Shown: positions 36,301 through 47,600 of the stretch, piece after piece | How positions within the stretch are numbered: the first letter of the stretch is position 1 | How the letters are laid out: the number at the start of each line of letters is the position of its first letter | NCBI RefSeq assembly: GCF_030408835.1 | Contig: NZ_CP047357.1 | Coordinates: 682,001 to 746,000, forward strand | Direction: 5' to 3' | Source of the DNA: Corynebacterium freneyi | GTDB taxonomy: Bacteria; Actinomycetota; Actinomycetes; Mycobacteriales; Mycobacteriaceae | Length of the DNA: 64,000 bases | Position numbers and translations under genes: made by a program | Notes under the pieces: model-generated | What the model saw: the letters and a program-made list of their open reading frames with translations, nothing else | Databases searched by the model: none | What the model was told of the DNA's origin: nothing

Positions 36301-37908
36301 ATGTCGACCAAAACCGCAATACAAATGGAGCCCACCGGCGTCAAGCGTGGTGGGGACCTCCCCTGGCACCTGGCTTTCGGTGCGCTGCTGGGCATCACGC
36401 TCATCGTCTTCATCCTGTGGTCCCGCGGCTACGTCGGGGGCACCGACAACCTGATCATCCTGATCACCGCGATCGTCTTCGCGTTGTTCATGGCCTTCAA
36501 CATCGGCGGCAACGACGTCGCCAACTCCTTCGGCACGTCCGTCGGCGCCGGCACGCTGACGATGAAGCAGGCGCTCATCGTCGCCGCGATCTTCGAGGTG
36601 TCCGGCGCCGTTCTCGCCGGCGGCGAGGTCACCGACACCGTTCGCTCCGGCATCGTCGACCTCGATTCCATCGCCCTGGTGCCCATGGACTTCGTGTTCA
36701 TCATGATGTCGTCGCTGCTGGGTGCGGCGCTGTGGCTGCTCGTGGCCACGCGCATGGGCTGGCCCGTGTCGACGACCCACTCGATCGTCGGCGGCATCGT
36801 CGGTGGTGCGCTGACCATCGGCTTCGTCACCGACACCGGTGGCTGGGACATGGTCCAGTGGGACAAGATCGGCCAGATCGCCATTTCCTGGGTGCTGTCG
36901 CCGGTCCTCGGCGGCTTCGTCGCCTGGGTGCTGTTCCGGTCGATCAAGAAGAACATCCTGGTGTACAACGAGCGCGCCGACCAGTCGCTGCGCGAGCTGA
37001 AGACCCGACGCGCCGAGGTGCGCACCGAGCAGAAGCGCGCCTTCGAGCGTCTCGACGAGCTTCAGCGCATCTCCTACACCAATGCCATGGCCCGCGACGC
37101 CGAGGTCGTGTCCACGCACGACTACAACCCGGAGGACCTGGAGTCGGATTACTACCGCAAGCTCGAGGACCTCAACAAGGAGGCGGAGGAGGTCCACGCG
37201 CACAAGGCGCTGGAGACTTGGGTGCCGCTGCTGGCGTCCTTCGGTTCGGTGGTCATCGGTTCGATGATGCTGTTCAAGGGTCTGTCCAATCTCGAACTCA
37301 ACTTCAGTGCGCTGACCAATGGCCTCATCCTCGCGATGATCGCCGCCGTGGTGTGGATGTCCGTGTTCATCTTCGCCAAGACCCTGAAGAAGCACGCGCT
37401 GTCGAAGTCGACCTTCCTGCTGTTCAGCTGGATGCAGGTGTTCACCGCCTCGGCGTTCGCGTTCTCCCACGGTTCGAATGACATCGCCAACGCGATCGGC
37501 CCGTTCGTGGCGGTGCTCGACGTGCTCAAGACCGGCGAGATCAACAGCGAATCCGCCGTTCCGATGGCCGTGATGGTCGCCATGGGCGTCGCCCTGATCT
37601 CCGGCCTGTGGTTCATCGGCCGCTACGTCATCAACACGGTCGGCCACGGCCTGACCGAGATGCACCCGTCGTCCGGCTTCGCCGCCGAGCTCTCCGCCGC
37701 CGGCGTGGTCATGGCCGCGTCGCTGCTGGGTCTGCCGGTCTCGTCGACCCACATCCTCATCGGCGCCGTCCTCGGCGTCGGCATCGTGAACAAGGCCGCC
37801 AACTGGAACCTGATGAAGCCCATCGCCACCGCGTGGGTCATCACGCTCCCCGCGGCCGCGGTGGTGTCCGCCGTCGGCGTGCTCATCCTGCGCGCCCTGT
37901 TCGGCTGA
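36301..37908 (+). CDS. pitA: Inorganic phosphate transporter, PiT family
   Basis: This is a 535-residue membrane transporter for (metal-)phosphate with ~11 helices. The two duplicated PiT signatures are [20 protein letters not shown] near residue 62 and [20 protein letters not shown] near 390. Each half also has the [18 protein letters not shown] / [17 protein letters not shown] element. The halves are joined by a long charged cytosolic loop (about 225-300) with coiled-coil character. GAGGAG lies upstream of the ATG. It follows tRNA-Leu by 254 bp that contain the Pho-box-like repeats. Confidence 0.95.
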   Translation: MSTKTAIQMEPTGVKRGGDLPWHLAFGALLGITLIVFILWSRGYVGGTDNLIILITAIVFALFMAFNIGGNDVANSFGTSVGAGTLTMKQALIVAAIFEVSGAVLAGGEVTDTVRSGIVDLDSIALVPMDFVFIMMSSLLGAALWLLVATRMGWPVSTTHSIVGGIVGGALTIGFVTDTGGWDMVQWDKIGQIAISWVLSPVLGGFVAWVLFRSIKKNILVYNERADQSLRELKTRRAEVRTEQKRAFERLDELQRISYTNAMARDAEVVSTHDYNPEDLESDYYRKLEDLNKEAEEVHAHKALETWVPLLASFGSVVIGSMMLFKGLSNLELNFSALTNGLILAMIAAVVWMSVFIFAKTLKKHALSKSTFLLFSWMQVFTASAFAFSHGSNDIANAIGPFVAVLDVLKTGEINSESAVPMAVMVAMGVALISGLWFIGRYVINTVGHGLTEMHPSSGFAAELSAAGVVMAASLLGLPVSSTHILIGAVLGVGIVNKAANWNLMKPIATAWVITLPAAAVVSAVGVLILRALFG

Positions 37909-37990
37909 TCCCATCGGTCCATGTCGGGCCCGTCGTTCCCGTTGTCCGGGGACGGCGGGCCCGTCGTCGTACATCGGTAGGATGCGGGCC

Positions 37991-38278
37991 ATGAGCATCT
38001 CCATGCACATCGACGAGTACATGGCCCGCCGGGGGATCACGCCGGACGACACCGTCGTCGTCGACGACCCGTGCGCCGTGTTCGATGGGGCGGTGGAGAA
38101 GGCGGAGGGGTTGGACGACGAGATTTCGCGCGTCGCCGGGCTCGTCGGCGGCGCAGATGCCGGGTGGCGGGACGAGGGGCTGGCCGTGGCGTCGGAGGAG
38201 GCCGACCGGGATCGGCGCGACGACGCCGACGAACGCCTCGCCCGGGCGGTCGACACCGTGCGGGATCTGCTGGGCTGA
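37991..38278 (+). CDS. Small acidic protein, unknown
   Basis: This is a 95-residue, Asp/Glu/Arg-rich soluble protein with no known motif (ISMHIDEYMARRGITPDDTV at the start). TAGGAT at 37978 precedes the ATG at 37991 by 7 nt, the same leaderless layout as other genes here; an ATG nine bases upstream is possible. Codon positions are GC-biased as in real genes. It stands alone between pitA and the fas upstream region. Confidence 0.55.
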   Translation: MSISMHIDEYMARRGITPDDTVVVDDPCAVFDGAVEKAEGLDDEISRVAGLVGGADAGWRDEGLAVASEEADRDRRDDADERLARAVDTVRDLLG

Positions 38279-38657
38279 TACGCCGTCGGGGGCCGTGCGC
38301 GGGAGGGGATGTCGAGTGAGCTTCGTCACGTATTGAGCCGCATGAACGCCGGTTCCGATGGCGGCGATGGTGGGGGAGTCCGGCGCGTGAGTGGGACAAG
38401 GGGAACGTTCCTTTGCTTGTCAAACATGCACGTGGCGGCGCGTAAATCCGTGTGGTTTACGCCGTTGTGCCGCGCCTTTGCGTCGGCCTCGGTGGCGGTG
38501 CGGATCTGATCTTGCATCCATGCGTGGGCCGTCGTCACGCAAAAACATGAAGGAACCCTCACGACTCTTGTGGCATATTTGTCGGGCGAACCAACCCCGC
38601 GGGCATTCCCATGCCCATGTCCGCGGGGACCCCACGTCTGAACAAGGAGCCCACCGC
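38279..38657 (+). promoter_or_regulatory. Upstream region of fas with inverted repeats
   Basis: About 380 bp hold no gene. At 38395-38421 a nested inverted repeat is visible: GACAAG...CTTGTC around the palindrome GGAACGTTCC (38402-38411). A second, looser pair, CGTAAA...TTTACG, lies at about 38440-38463. Either could be the binding site of FasR, the TetR-type regulator of fas in corynebacteria, whose gene lies at 51.1 kb. I did not recognise a sure promoter. Confidence 0.4.
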
Positions 38658-41600
38658 GTGACCCCCAATCAGAAGCCGGAGCACCGCACCGCCGCCGACG
38701 CGTTGTCCATCTTCCGCTCGCGTCCCGCAGCCGACGACACGTCGCGCCGCGTCGAGCCCACGCTGTCCCAGCGGCTCGCCGCAGGCGAAAAGTTCGCCCT
38801 CAGCTTCTCCGGGCAGGGGTACCCCTGGCTCGACACCCTCACCACGTGCGTCGCCGCCGGCGTCGACGGCCGCGTCCGCGACCTGGTCGCCCGGGCCGAG
38901 CAGCGCCTGGCCCCCATCGCCGACCGTCTCGCCGGACAGCGACCCGACGGCTTCACCCCCTTCGAATGGGCGGAGAAGGCCAACGCTGCACAGGTCGCCG
39001 AATCCAACCCCGCCGCCTCGGCCGACGCCCTCGACGCCGACGCGCCCGCGAAGAAGACCCCCGTCGCCGTCGCCGGCCTGCCGGACCTGAACGACCCGGC
39101 GATCTCCGTGCCGGGCATCCTCCTCGCGCAGCTCGCCGTCCTCGACCTGCTGTCCGCCCAGGGCGTCGACGTGGCCGCCAACGTCGCGGCCATCGGACAC
39201 TCGCAGGGCGTCCTCGGCGTCGACGCCGTCACCGCCCCGGACCGCGCCGCCGACATCGTCGCGCTCGCCGAGATCATCGGCGTCGCCGTCGCCCGCCGGG
39301 GCCGCATCACCGGCATGACCGCCCGCACCGCAGCAGACGCCGCCAACGGCGCCGGCACCGCGCACCCGATGATGGTCGTCTCCGGCGTCCGCCCGGATCT
39401 GGTCACACCGCACCTGGCGGGCCGCGCCGAAGTGGGCCTGCGCAACGGACGCACGATGTGCATCGTCGTCGGCACGCCCGCCGACCTGCGCGCCACCGAA
39501 GCCAACCTCGAGCGCGCAGCCGAGCAAGACGCCGTCGAACTGGCCGCCAAGCGCCGCGGCGGCGCGCCGTTCGCCCCGACGTGCTCCCCGCTGCGGGTCG
39601 GCGCCGGCTTCCACCATTCCGACATGGCCGCCGGCGTCGAGGAGGCCGTCGAGATGGCCGCCGTCGCCGGAATCGACGAGTCCTTCGCCCGCCCGATCGC
39701 CGAGCACGTCATGGTCGGCGTCATCGACTGGCCGGCTCAGGTGGCCTCCGCCGTCGACGCCGGCGCCGACTGGATCCTCGAGGTCGGCCCGGGCACCGGC
39801 GTCGCCCCGCTGACCCGCGCGCTCGTCGCCGGCACCGGCGTCGGCGTGGTCACCGTCGCCGTCGACGAGGGCCAGGCCGAGTTGTTCGAGCCCGGCAGCG
39901 CCCCGGCCGCCCCGACGTCCTGGGATGTCCACGCCCCGCGCCTGGTCACCCGCGACGGCCGCGCCCGCGTCGAGACGAAGTTCACCGACGCCACCGGCCG
40001 CTCGCCGATCGTGCTGGGCGGCATGACCCCGACCACCGTCGACCCGGCGATCGTCGCAGCCGCGGCCAACGCCGGGTTCTGGGCCGAGCTGGCCGGCGGC
40101 GGTCAGGTCACCCCGGAGATCTTCCACGACAACGTCGCCCGGCTGCACGAGCTTCTCGACGACGGCGCCTCGGCGCAGTTCAACACCATGTTCCTCGACC
40201 CGTACCTGTGGGGCATGCACATCGGGTCGCGTCGCTTGGTGCAGCGTGCCGTGGCCGCGGGCCGTCCGATCGACGGCGTGACCGTGTCCGCGGGCATTCC
40301 CGAGGTCGACGAGGCGGTGTCGCTGGTTCGCGAGCTGCGCGCCGGCGGCATCCCGCACGTGTCGTTCAAGCCGGGCACCGTCGCGCAGATCAAGTCGGTC
40401 CTGGCCATCGCCGATGCCCTGGCCGCCGACGCCGAGCTGTCGGATGTGCCGGTCATCATCCAGGTCGAGGGCGGTCGCGCAGGCGGCCACCACTCGTGGG
40501 AGGAGCTCGACGATCTGCTGATCGCGACGTACGCCGACATCCGCGCCCGCGACAACGCGGTGCTGGCGGTCGGCGGCGGCATCGGTCGTCCGGAGCAGGC
40601 CGCCGAGTACCTGCTGGGCCGCTGGTCGCAGCGCCACGGGTACCCGGCGATGCCGGTCGACGCGATCATCATCGGCACCGCGGCGATGGCGGCGAAGGAG
40701 TCCACGGCGTCGGCGGGGGTGAAGAAGCTGCTGGTCGACACCCGGGGCACGGATGCCTGGGTGCCCGCCGGCGGTGCCGCGGAGGGCATGGCCTCGGGTC
40801 GGTCGCAGCTGGGCGCGGACATCCACGAGATCGACAACGCCGCCGCCCGCGCGGGCCGGTTGCTCGACGAGGTCGCCAACGACGCCGATGCGGTGGCCGC
40901 CCGCCGCGACGAGATCATCGCCGCGATCGATCGCACGGCGAAGCCGTACTTCGGCGACGTCGCCGAGATGACCTACCGCGAGGTCCTGGACCGTTACCTG
41001 GAGTTGGCGGCGCCGGACGGCGAGTTTCTCGATCCGTCGTGGGGCGTGCGTTTCGATGTGATCCTCGACCGTTTCGAGGCTCGTCTGGCCACCGTCGATT
41101 CCGGTGAGTTCGATTCGGTGCGCTCCGGCGCATCGGTGGGGCCGGACGCGGTGTCCGGTGCCGACTCCGTGGCGCTGCTGGCCGGGGCGTATGACCTCGA
41201 GGTTCGTCTGCATCCGGCCGATGCCGCGCATTTCGTGTCGGAGGCGTGCCGCACGCCGGGCAAGCCGGTGAATTTCGTGCCGGTCATCGATGCGGAGGTG
41301 CGCCGCTGGTGGCGTTCGGATTCGTTGTGGCAGGCCCACGACGAGCGTTACGACGCCGACGGCGTGTGCATCATCCCGGGTACCGCGGCCGTTGCGGGCA
41401 TCACCGCGGCCGATGTTCCGGTGGCGGAGATCCTCGGTTCCTTCGAGGACGCCGCCGCCGAGGAGCTGGCCGCGTCGGCCTCGACCCCGGCCGCGGAGGA
41501 GGAGATCTCCCCGGTCGCGCGGGTTCTGGCGAGCCCGATCATCCATTGGGCGGGTCGTCAGCAGGCGAACCCGGCGCTGCAGCTTGGCGCGCGTGCGTCG

Positions 41601-44600
41601 TGGTTGCTTGACGACGGCTCGTCGTCGGCCTCGCAGCCGGACACCGGCGCCACCCTGGTGGCCGACGGCGACGGCGCCGCCGTATTGATCGTCGGTCTGG
41701 AGGGTTCCGGCGGCGACCATGAGCTGACCCTGCGTTTCGACGTGTCCGGCCCGGTCGGCACCGCCCCGGTCATTTCCGTCGATGACGCCGCCGCGTCGAT
41801 GCGATCGCTCACGGCCATCGCCGCCGGCGGGGTGCTGCCGGAGGTCGTCGACGGCGTCGCCGAGTGGGAGTCGGTCTGGACCACCGCCGCCGCGGCCGAC
41901 CATGGCGCGGTGACCGGCGCCGATTCCCGCACCGCCCCGGATGCCCTGGTGGGTCATGCGTGGCCGGCGATCTTCGCCGCCGTCGCCGACGCCACCACCG
42001 AGTCGGGCGTCCCGGTGGTCGAGGGCATGTTGGCCCTGGTCCACCTCGAGCACCACATCCGCATGGTCGCCGACGCCGGCGCTGACGGTTCGGGTCTGCC
42101 GGCCGACGGCACCCGTTTGGCCATCACCGCTCACGCCGACGACGTCGCCGACACGGAGATGGGCCGCGTCGTCGTGGTCCGCGCCGAGATCCGCGATGCC
42201 TCCGCCGCAGCCGGCGAGTCCAACCTCGTGGCCACCCTGTCGGAGCGTTTCGCCATCCGCGGCCGCAACGGCGACACCCCGGCGCAGGTCAACACCGTGC
42301 CGCTGCCGACCGTCGTCGACACCCCGCGCAGCCACCGCGCCACGGTCACCGTCACCGCGCCGCGGACGCTGGTGCCGTTCGCCACCGTTTCCGGCGACCG
42401 CAACCCGATCCACGTCGACGACCGCGCCGCGATGCTCGCGGGTCTGCCGGGCGTCATCGTCCACGGCATGTGGCTGTCCGCCGCCGCCGAGCACGCCGCC
42501 ATCGCGGGCAGCCCGGCGGGTCTCGGCGACCGCATCACCGAGTTCACCTCCACCATGCTCGCCCCGGTTCTGCCCGGCCAGGAGGTCACGTTCACCGTCG
42601 AGCGCCGCGGCCTCGACGACCGCCCCGGCAATGGCGAGGTCCGCGAGGTCATGGCCACCGTCGACGGGGAGCCCGTGCTGTCGGCCACGGCCGTCATCGC
42701 CGCGCCGACGACCTTCTACGCCTTCCCCGGCCAGGGCATCCAGTCCAAGGGCATGGGCCTGGCGGCCCGCGCCAACTCGGCCGCCGCCCGCGCCGTGTGG
42801 GACGAGGCCGACGCCGTCACCCGCGACAAGCTCGGCTTCTCCGTGCTGGCGATCGTCCGCGACAACCCGACCGAGGTCACCGTCGACGGCCGTCGCTTCC
42901 ACCACCCGGAGGGCGTGCTCAACCTGACGCAGTTCACGCAGGTCGCCATGGCGACGCTGGGCCTGGCCCAGGCCGCCGAGCTGCGCGAAGCCGGTGTCCT
43001 CGACGAAAACGCCTACTTCGCCGGCCACTCCGTCGGCGAGTACAACGCGCTGGCCGCCTTCGCCGGCGTGCTCGACGCCGCAGCCGTCCTCGAGGTCGTC
43101 TACCGTCGCGGCCTGACCATGCATGCTCTGGTCCCGCGCGACGCCGACGGCCGCTCCAACTACGGGCTGGCCGCCCTGCGCCCCGACAAGTGCGGCGTGG
43201 CGGAGTCGCAGGTCGAGGAATTCGTGGCGGATGTCGCAAAGCAGTCCGGGGAATTCCTCGAGGTCGTCAACCACAACCTGGCCGGCAAGCAGTACGCCGT
43301 CGCCGGCACCGTCGCCGGGCTCGAGGCTCTGCGGGCCGCCGCCGACGAGGCCGCCCCGGACGGCAAGGCCTACGTGCGCATCCCCGGCATCGACGTGCCG
43401 TTCCACTCGTCCGTCCTGCGTGATGGCGTCGACGAGTTCCGCGGCCACCTCGACCGCCTGCTGCCGGCCGAAGTCGACCCGGAGGTGCTCACCGGCCGCT
43501 ACATTCCGAACCTCACCGCCACCCGGTTCGCGCTGACCGAGCAGTTCGTCCGCGAGATGAACGCCGTCGCGCAGTCGCCGATCCTCGACGACGTCCTCGC
43601 CGATTTCGACGCCGCCGCCGCGAACCCGGGCCGACTGGCCCGCACCCTGCTCGTCGAGCTGCTGGCCTGGCAGTTCTGCTCGCCGGTGCGCTGGATCGAG
43701 ACGCAGGACCTGGTCCTCGGCGACCTGGGCGTCTCCCGCATCATCGAAGTCGGCGTGGGCACCGCCCCGACCATCGCCAACCTCGCCGCCCGCACCGCCG
43801 CCCTGCCGCGCCACGCGGACCGCGACGTCACGGTGTGGAACGTCGAACGCGACGCCGACCTGGTCTTCGCACGCGACGAGGTCCGCCCCGACGCCGACGA
43901 CGCAGACGACGCCGACGATGCCGCCGAGTCCTCTGCGTCCGATGCCGAGGCGGTCGAGGAAACGCAGGTGCCGGCCGAACCGCTGGCCACGCCCGCCGCC
44001 GCCACCGCCGACGCCGCCCCGGCACCGGCGCCCGTGGCGACGTCCGCCGAGCGTCCCGCCGACCTCACCGTCACCCCGGCCGACGCCGTCGAACTGCTCA
44101 TCGCCCTGTGGACCAAGGTCCGCCTCGACCAGATCGGGGCCGCCGACTCCATCGAGACGCTCGTCGACGGCGTGAGCTCCCGCCGCAACCAGCTGCTGTT
44201 GGACCTGGGCACCGAATTCGGACTGGGCGCCATCGACGGCGCCGCCGACGCCGACATGCCCTCCCTGAAGGACAAGGTTGGCGGCATGGTCCGCGGCTGG
44301 ACCCCGTGGGGCCCGGTGCTCGGCGAGGCCCTGGCCGACGGTTTGCGCCGCGTCACCGGTCCCGCCGGCGCCCGCGCCAACCACGTCGCCGACCGCGTCC
44401 GCGACACCTGGCAGCTCGGCGACGGCTGGGTCGAGGCCGCCGTCGCCGAGGTCGTCCTCGGTTCCCGCGAGGGCGCGTCGCTGCGCGGCGGCGAACTGGG
44501 CCACCTCGCCCCGAACCCGCCGTCGTCGACCGCGGAACTCGACCAGCTCATCGACGCCGCGGTGCAGGCCGTCGGCGCCAAGCACGGCGTCACCGTGACC

Positions 44601-47600
44601 ATGCCGGCCACCGGCGGCGGCGCGGGCGGGGTCGTCGATTCCGCTGCGCTGGGCGCCTTCGCCGAGCAGGTCACCGGTTCCGGCGGCGTGCTGGCCGTGG
44701 CCGCGCGCACCATCCTGGAGCAGCTGGGCCACGAGGTCACCGGCGCCGTCGACTTCGACGCCGACGACGCCGACGACAAGCTGCTGGACTTGGTCACCGC
44801 CGAGCTCGGCGCCGACTGGCCGCGCCTGGTCACCCCGTCCTTCGACGCCGACCGCGCCGTGCTCATCGACGACCGCTGGGCCACCTCCCGCGAGGACCTG
44901 GCCCGCATGTGGGCCGCCGCCTCCGACGAGGACCTGGCCGCCGCGACCCCGGCGACGATTTCGGCCTCCGCCGCACCGCAGGCGACGTTCTGGGCCGATC
45001 GCGCCACCGCCGCGGGCCGCACCGAACTGGCCGCCGCCTACGCGCAGCTGTCGGAGACCGCCACGTCGCCGGGGGAGGGCGCCTGCGCCTCCGACGTCGC
45101 CGTGGTCACCGGCGGCTCGCCGGGCTCCATCGCGGCGGCCGTCATCGGACGACTGCTTTCCGACGGTGCCACTGTGGTCGCCACCACGTCGTCGTTGAAC
45201 CCGACCCGCCTGGCGTTCTACAAGGAGCTCTACCGAACCAACGCCATCGACGGTGCGGCCCTGTGGGTCATCCCGGCGAACCTGACCAGCTACCAGGACC
45301 TCGACGCGGTCGTCGACTGGGTCGGCGGCGAGCAGACCGCCACCGTCGGCGGCGGCACCGTGGTCACCAAGCCGGCCATGTCGCCGACCCTGCTGTTCCC
45401 GTTCGCCGCCCCGCGCGTCATGGGATCGCTGGCCGACGCCGGCCCGGCCGCCGAAATGCAGATGCGCCTGCTGCTGTGGTCCGTCGAGCGTCTCGTCGCC
45501 GGCCTGTCGCAGATCGGCGCCGACACCGACGTCGCCCACCGCCTGCACGTGGTCCTGCCGGGCTCGCCCAACCGCGGCCGCTTCGGCGGCGACGGCGCCT
45601 ACGGCGAATCGAAGGCCGCCCTCGACGCCGTGGTCACCCGCTGGCACGCCGAAGAGGTCTGGGGTTCGCGCACCTCGCTGGTCCACGCCCACATCGGCTG
45701 GGTCCGCGGCACCGGCCTGATGGGCGGCAACGACCCGCTGGTCGACGCCGTCGAAGCCAAGGGCGTGCGCACCTACGCCACCGAGGAAATGGCCGAACTC
45801 CTCCTCGAGCAGGCCACCCCGGACGCCCGCGCCGCCGCGGCCGACAAGCCCATCACCGTCGACCTGACCGGCGGACTCGGCGACGTCGACCTCAACATGT
45901 CCAAGCTGGCCGAAGAGGCCCTGGCCGCTTCCGCCGACGAGGACGACGGCGTCGAGGTGGCCGTCGCAAAGCCCCGAAGCATCCGGGCCCTGCCGCGCCC
46001 GCGCACCCCGCTCGGCCGCACCGCCCCGGACTTCACCGGAATCACCGCCGCCCCCGAGGACATGGTCGTCATCGTCGGCGCCGGCGAACTCGGCCCCTAC
46101 GGCTCGTCGCGCACCCGCTTCGAAGCCGAAATCGGCGACATCTCCGGCGCCGGCATCGTCGAACTGGCCTGGACCATGGGCCTGATCAGCTACGACGGCG
46201 GCTGGATCGACGCCGACGGCCAGCCCATCGACGAAGAGGACATCGTCGAACGCCACCGCGACGAAGTCACCGCCCGCATCGGCGTCCGCCGCTACGGCGA
46301 CGACGGCGACCTGGTCGACAACACCATGACCGAGCTGACCACCGTCTACCTCGACCGCGACCTGTCCTTCCCGGTCCGCGACAAGGCGGCGGCGATCACC
46401 TTCGTCGAATCCGACCCGGACAACACCACCGCCCGCCCGGACGGCGACTCCGGCGAGTGGATCGTCACCCGACTGGCCGGCACCGCCGTCCAGGTGCCGC
46501 GCCGCATGGCCATGTCCCGCTACGTCGGCGGCCAGATCCCCGAGGGCTTCGATCCCGCCGTCTACGGCATTCCCGCCGAAATGTGCGAAAACCTCGACCG
46601 CGTCTCCCTGTGGAACCTCGTCTGCACCGTCGACGCGTTCCTGTCCTCCGGTTTCACCCCGGCGGAGCTGCTCGGCGCGGTCCACCCCGGCCTGGTGTCC
46701 TCCACCCAGGGCACCGGCATCGGCGCGATGGAATCCCTGCGCAGCCTGTACATCGACGGCATCCTCGGCCTGCCGCGCGCCAGCGACGTCCTGCAGGAGG
46801 CCCTGCCCAACGTCATCGCCGCGCACGTCATGCAGTCCTACGTCGGCGGCTACGGCCAAATGGTCCACCCCGTCGCCGCCTGCGCCACCGCCGCGGTGTC
46901 CGTCGAGGAGGGCCTGGACAAGATCCAGCTGGGCAAGGCCGACTTCGTCGTCGCCGGCGGTTTCGACGACCTGTCCACCGAGGGCATCACCGGCTTCGGC
47001 GACATGAACGCCACCGCCGACTCCGCCGCGATGGACGCCAAGGGCATCGACCGCCGCTTCTTCTCGCGGCCCAACGACCGTCGCCGCGGCGGGTTCGTCG
47101 AGTCGCAGGGCGGCGGCACCGTGCTGCTGGCCCGCGGTTCGGTGGCCCGTGACCTGGGGCTGCCGGTGCTCGGCGTGGTCGCTTTCGCGGAGTCCTTCGC
47201 CGACGGCGCCCACACGTCGATCCCGGCGCCGGGCCTCGGTGCGCTGGGTGCGGCGCGCGGCGGCACGAGTTCCCGTCTGGCGCGGGCGCTGGCCGCCCAC
47301 GGCGTGTCCACGGACGAGGTGTCCATCCTGTCCAAGCACGACACGTCGACCAACGCCAACGACCCGAACGAGTCGGAGCTGCACGAGCGCATCGCCGATG
47401 CGATGGGCCGCGACGAGTCGAACCCGCTGTTCGTCATTTCGCAGAAGTCGCTGACCGGCCACGCCAAGGGCGGCGCGGCGGCGTTCCAGATGATCGGCCT
47501 GACCCAGGTGCTGCGCTCCGGCGTGCTGCCGGCGAACCGGTCCCTGGATTGCGTCGATCCGGAGTTGGCCAAGCACGGCCGTCTGGTGTGGCCGACCAAG

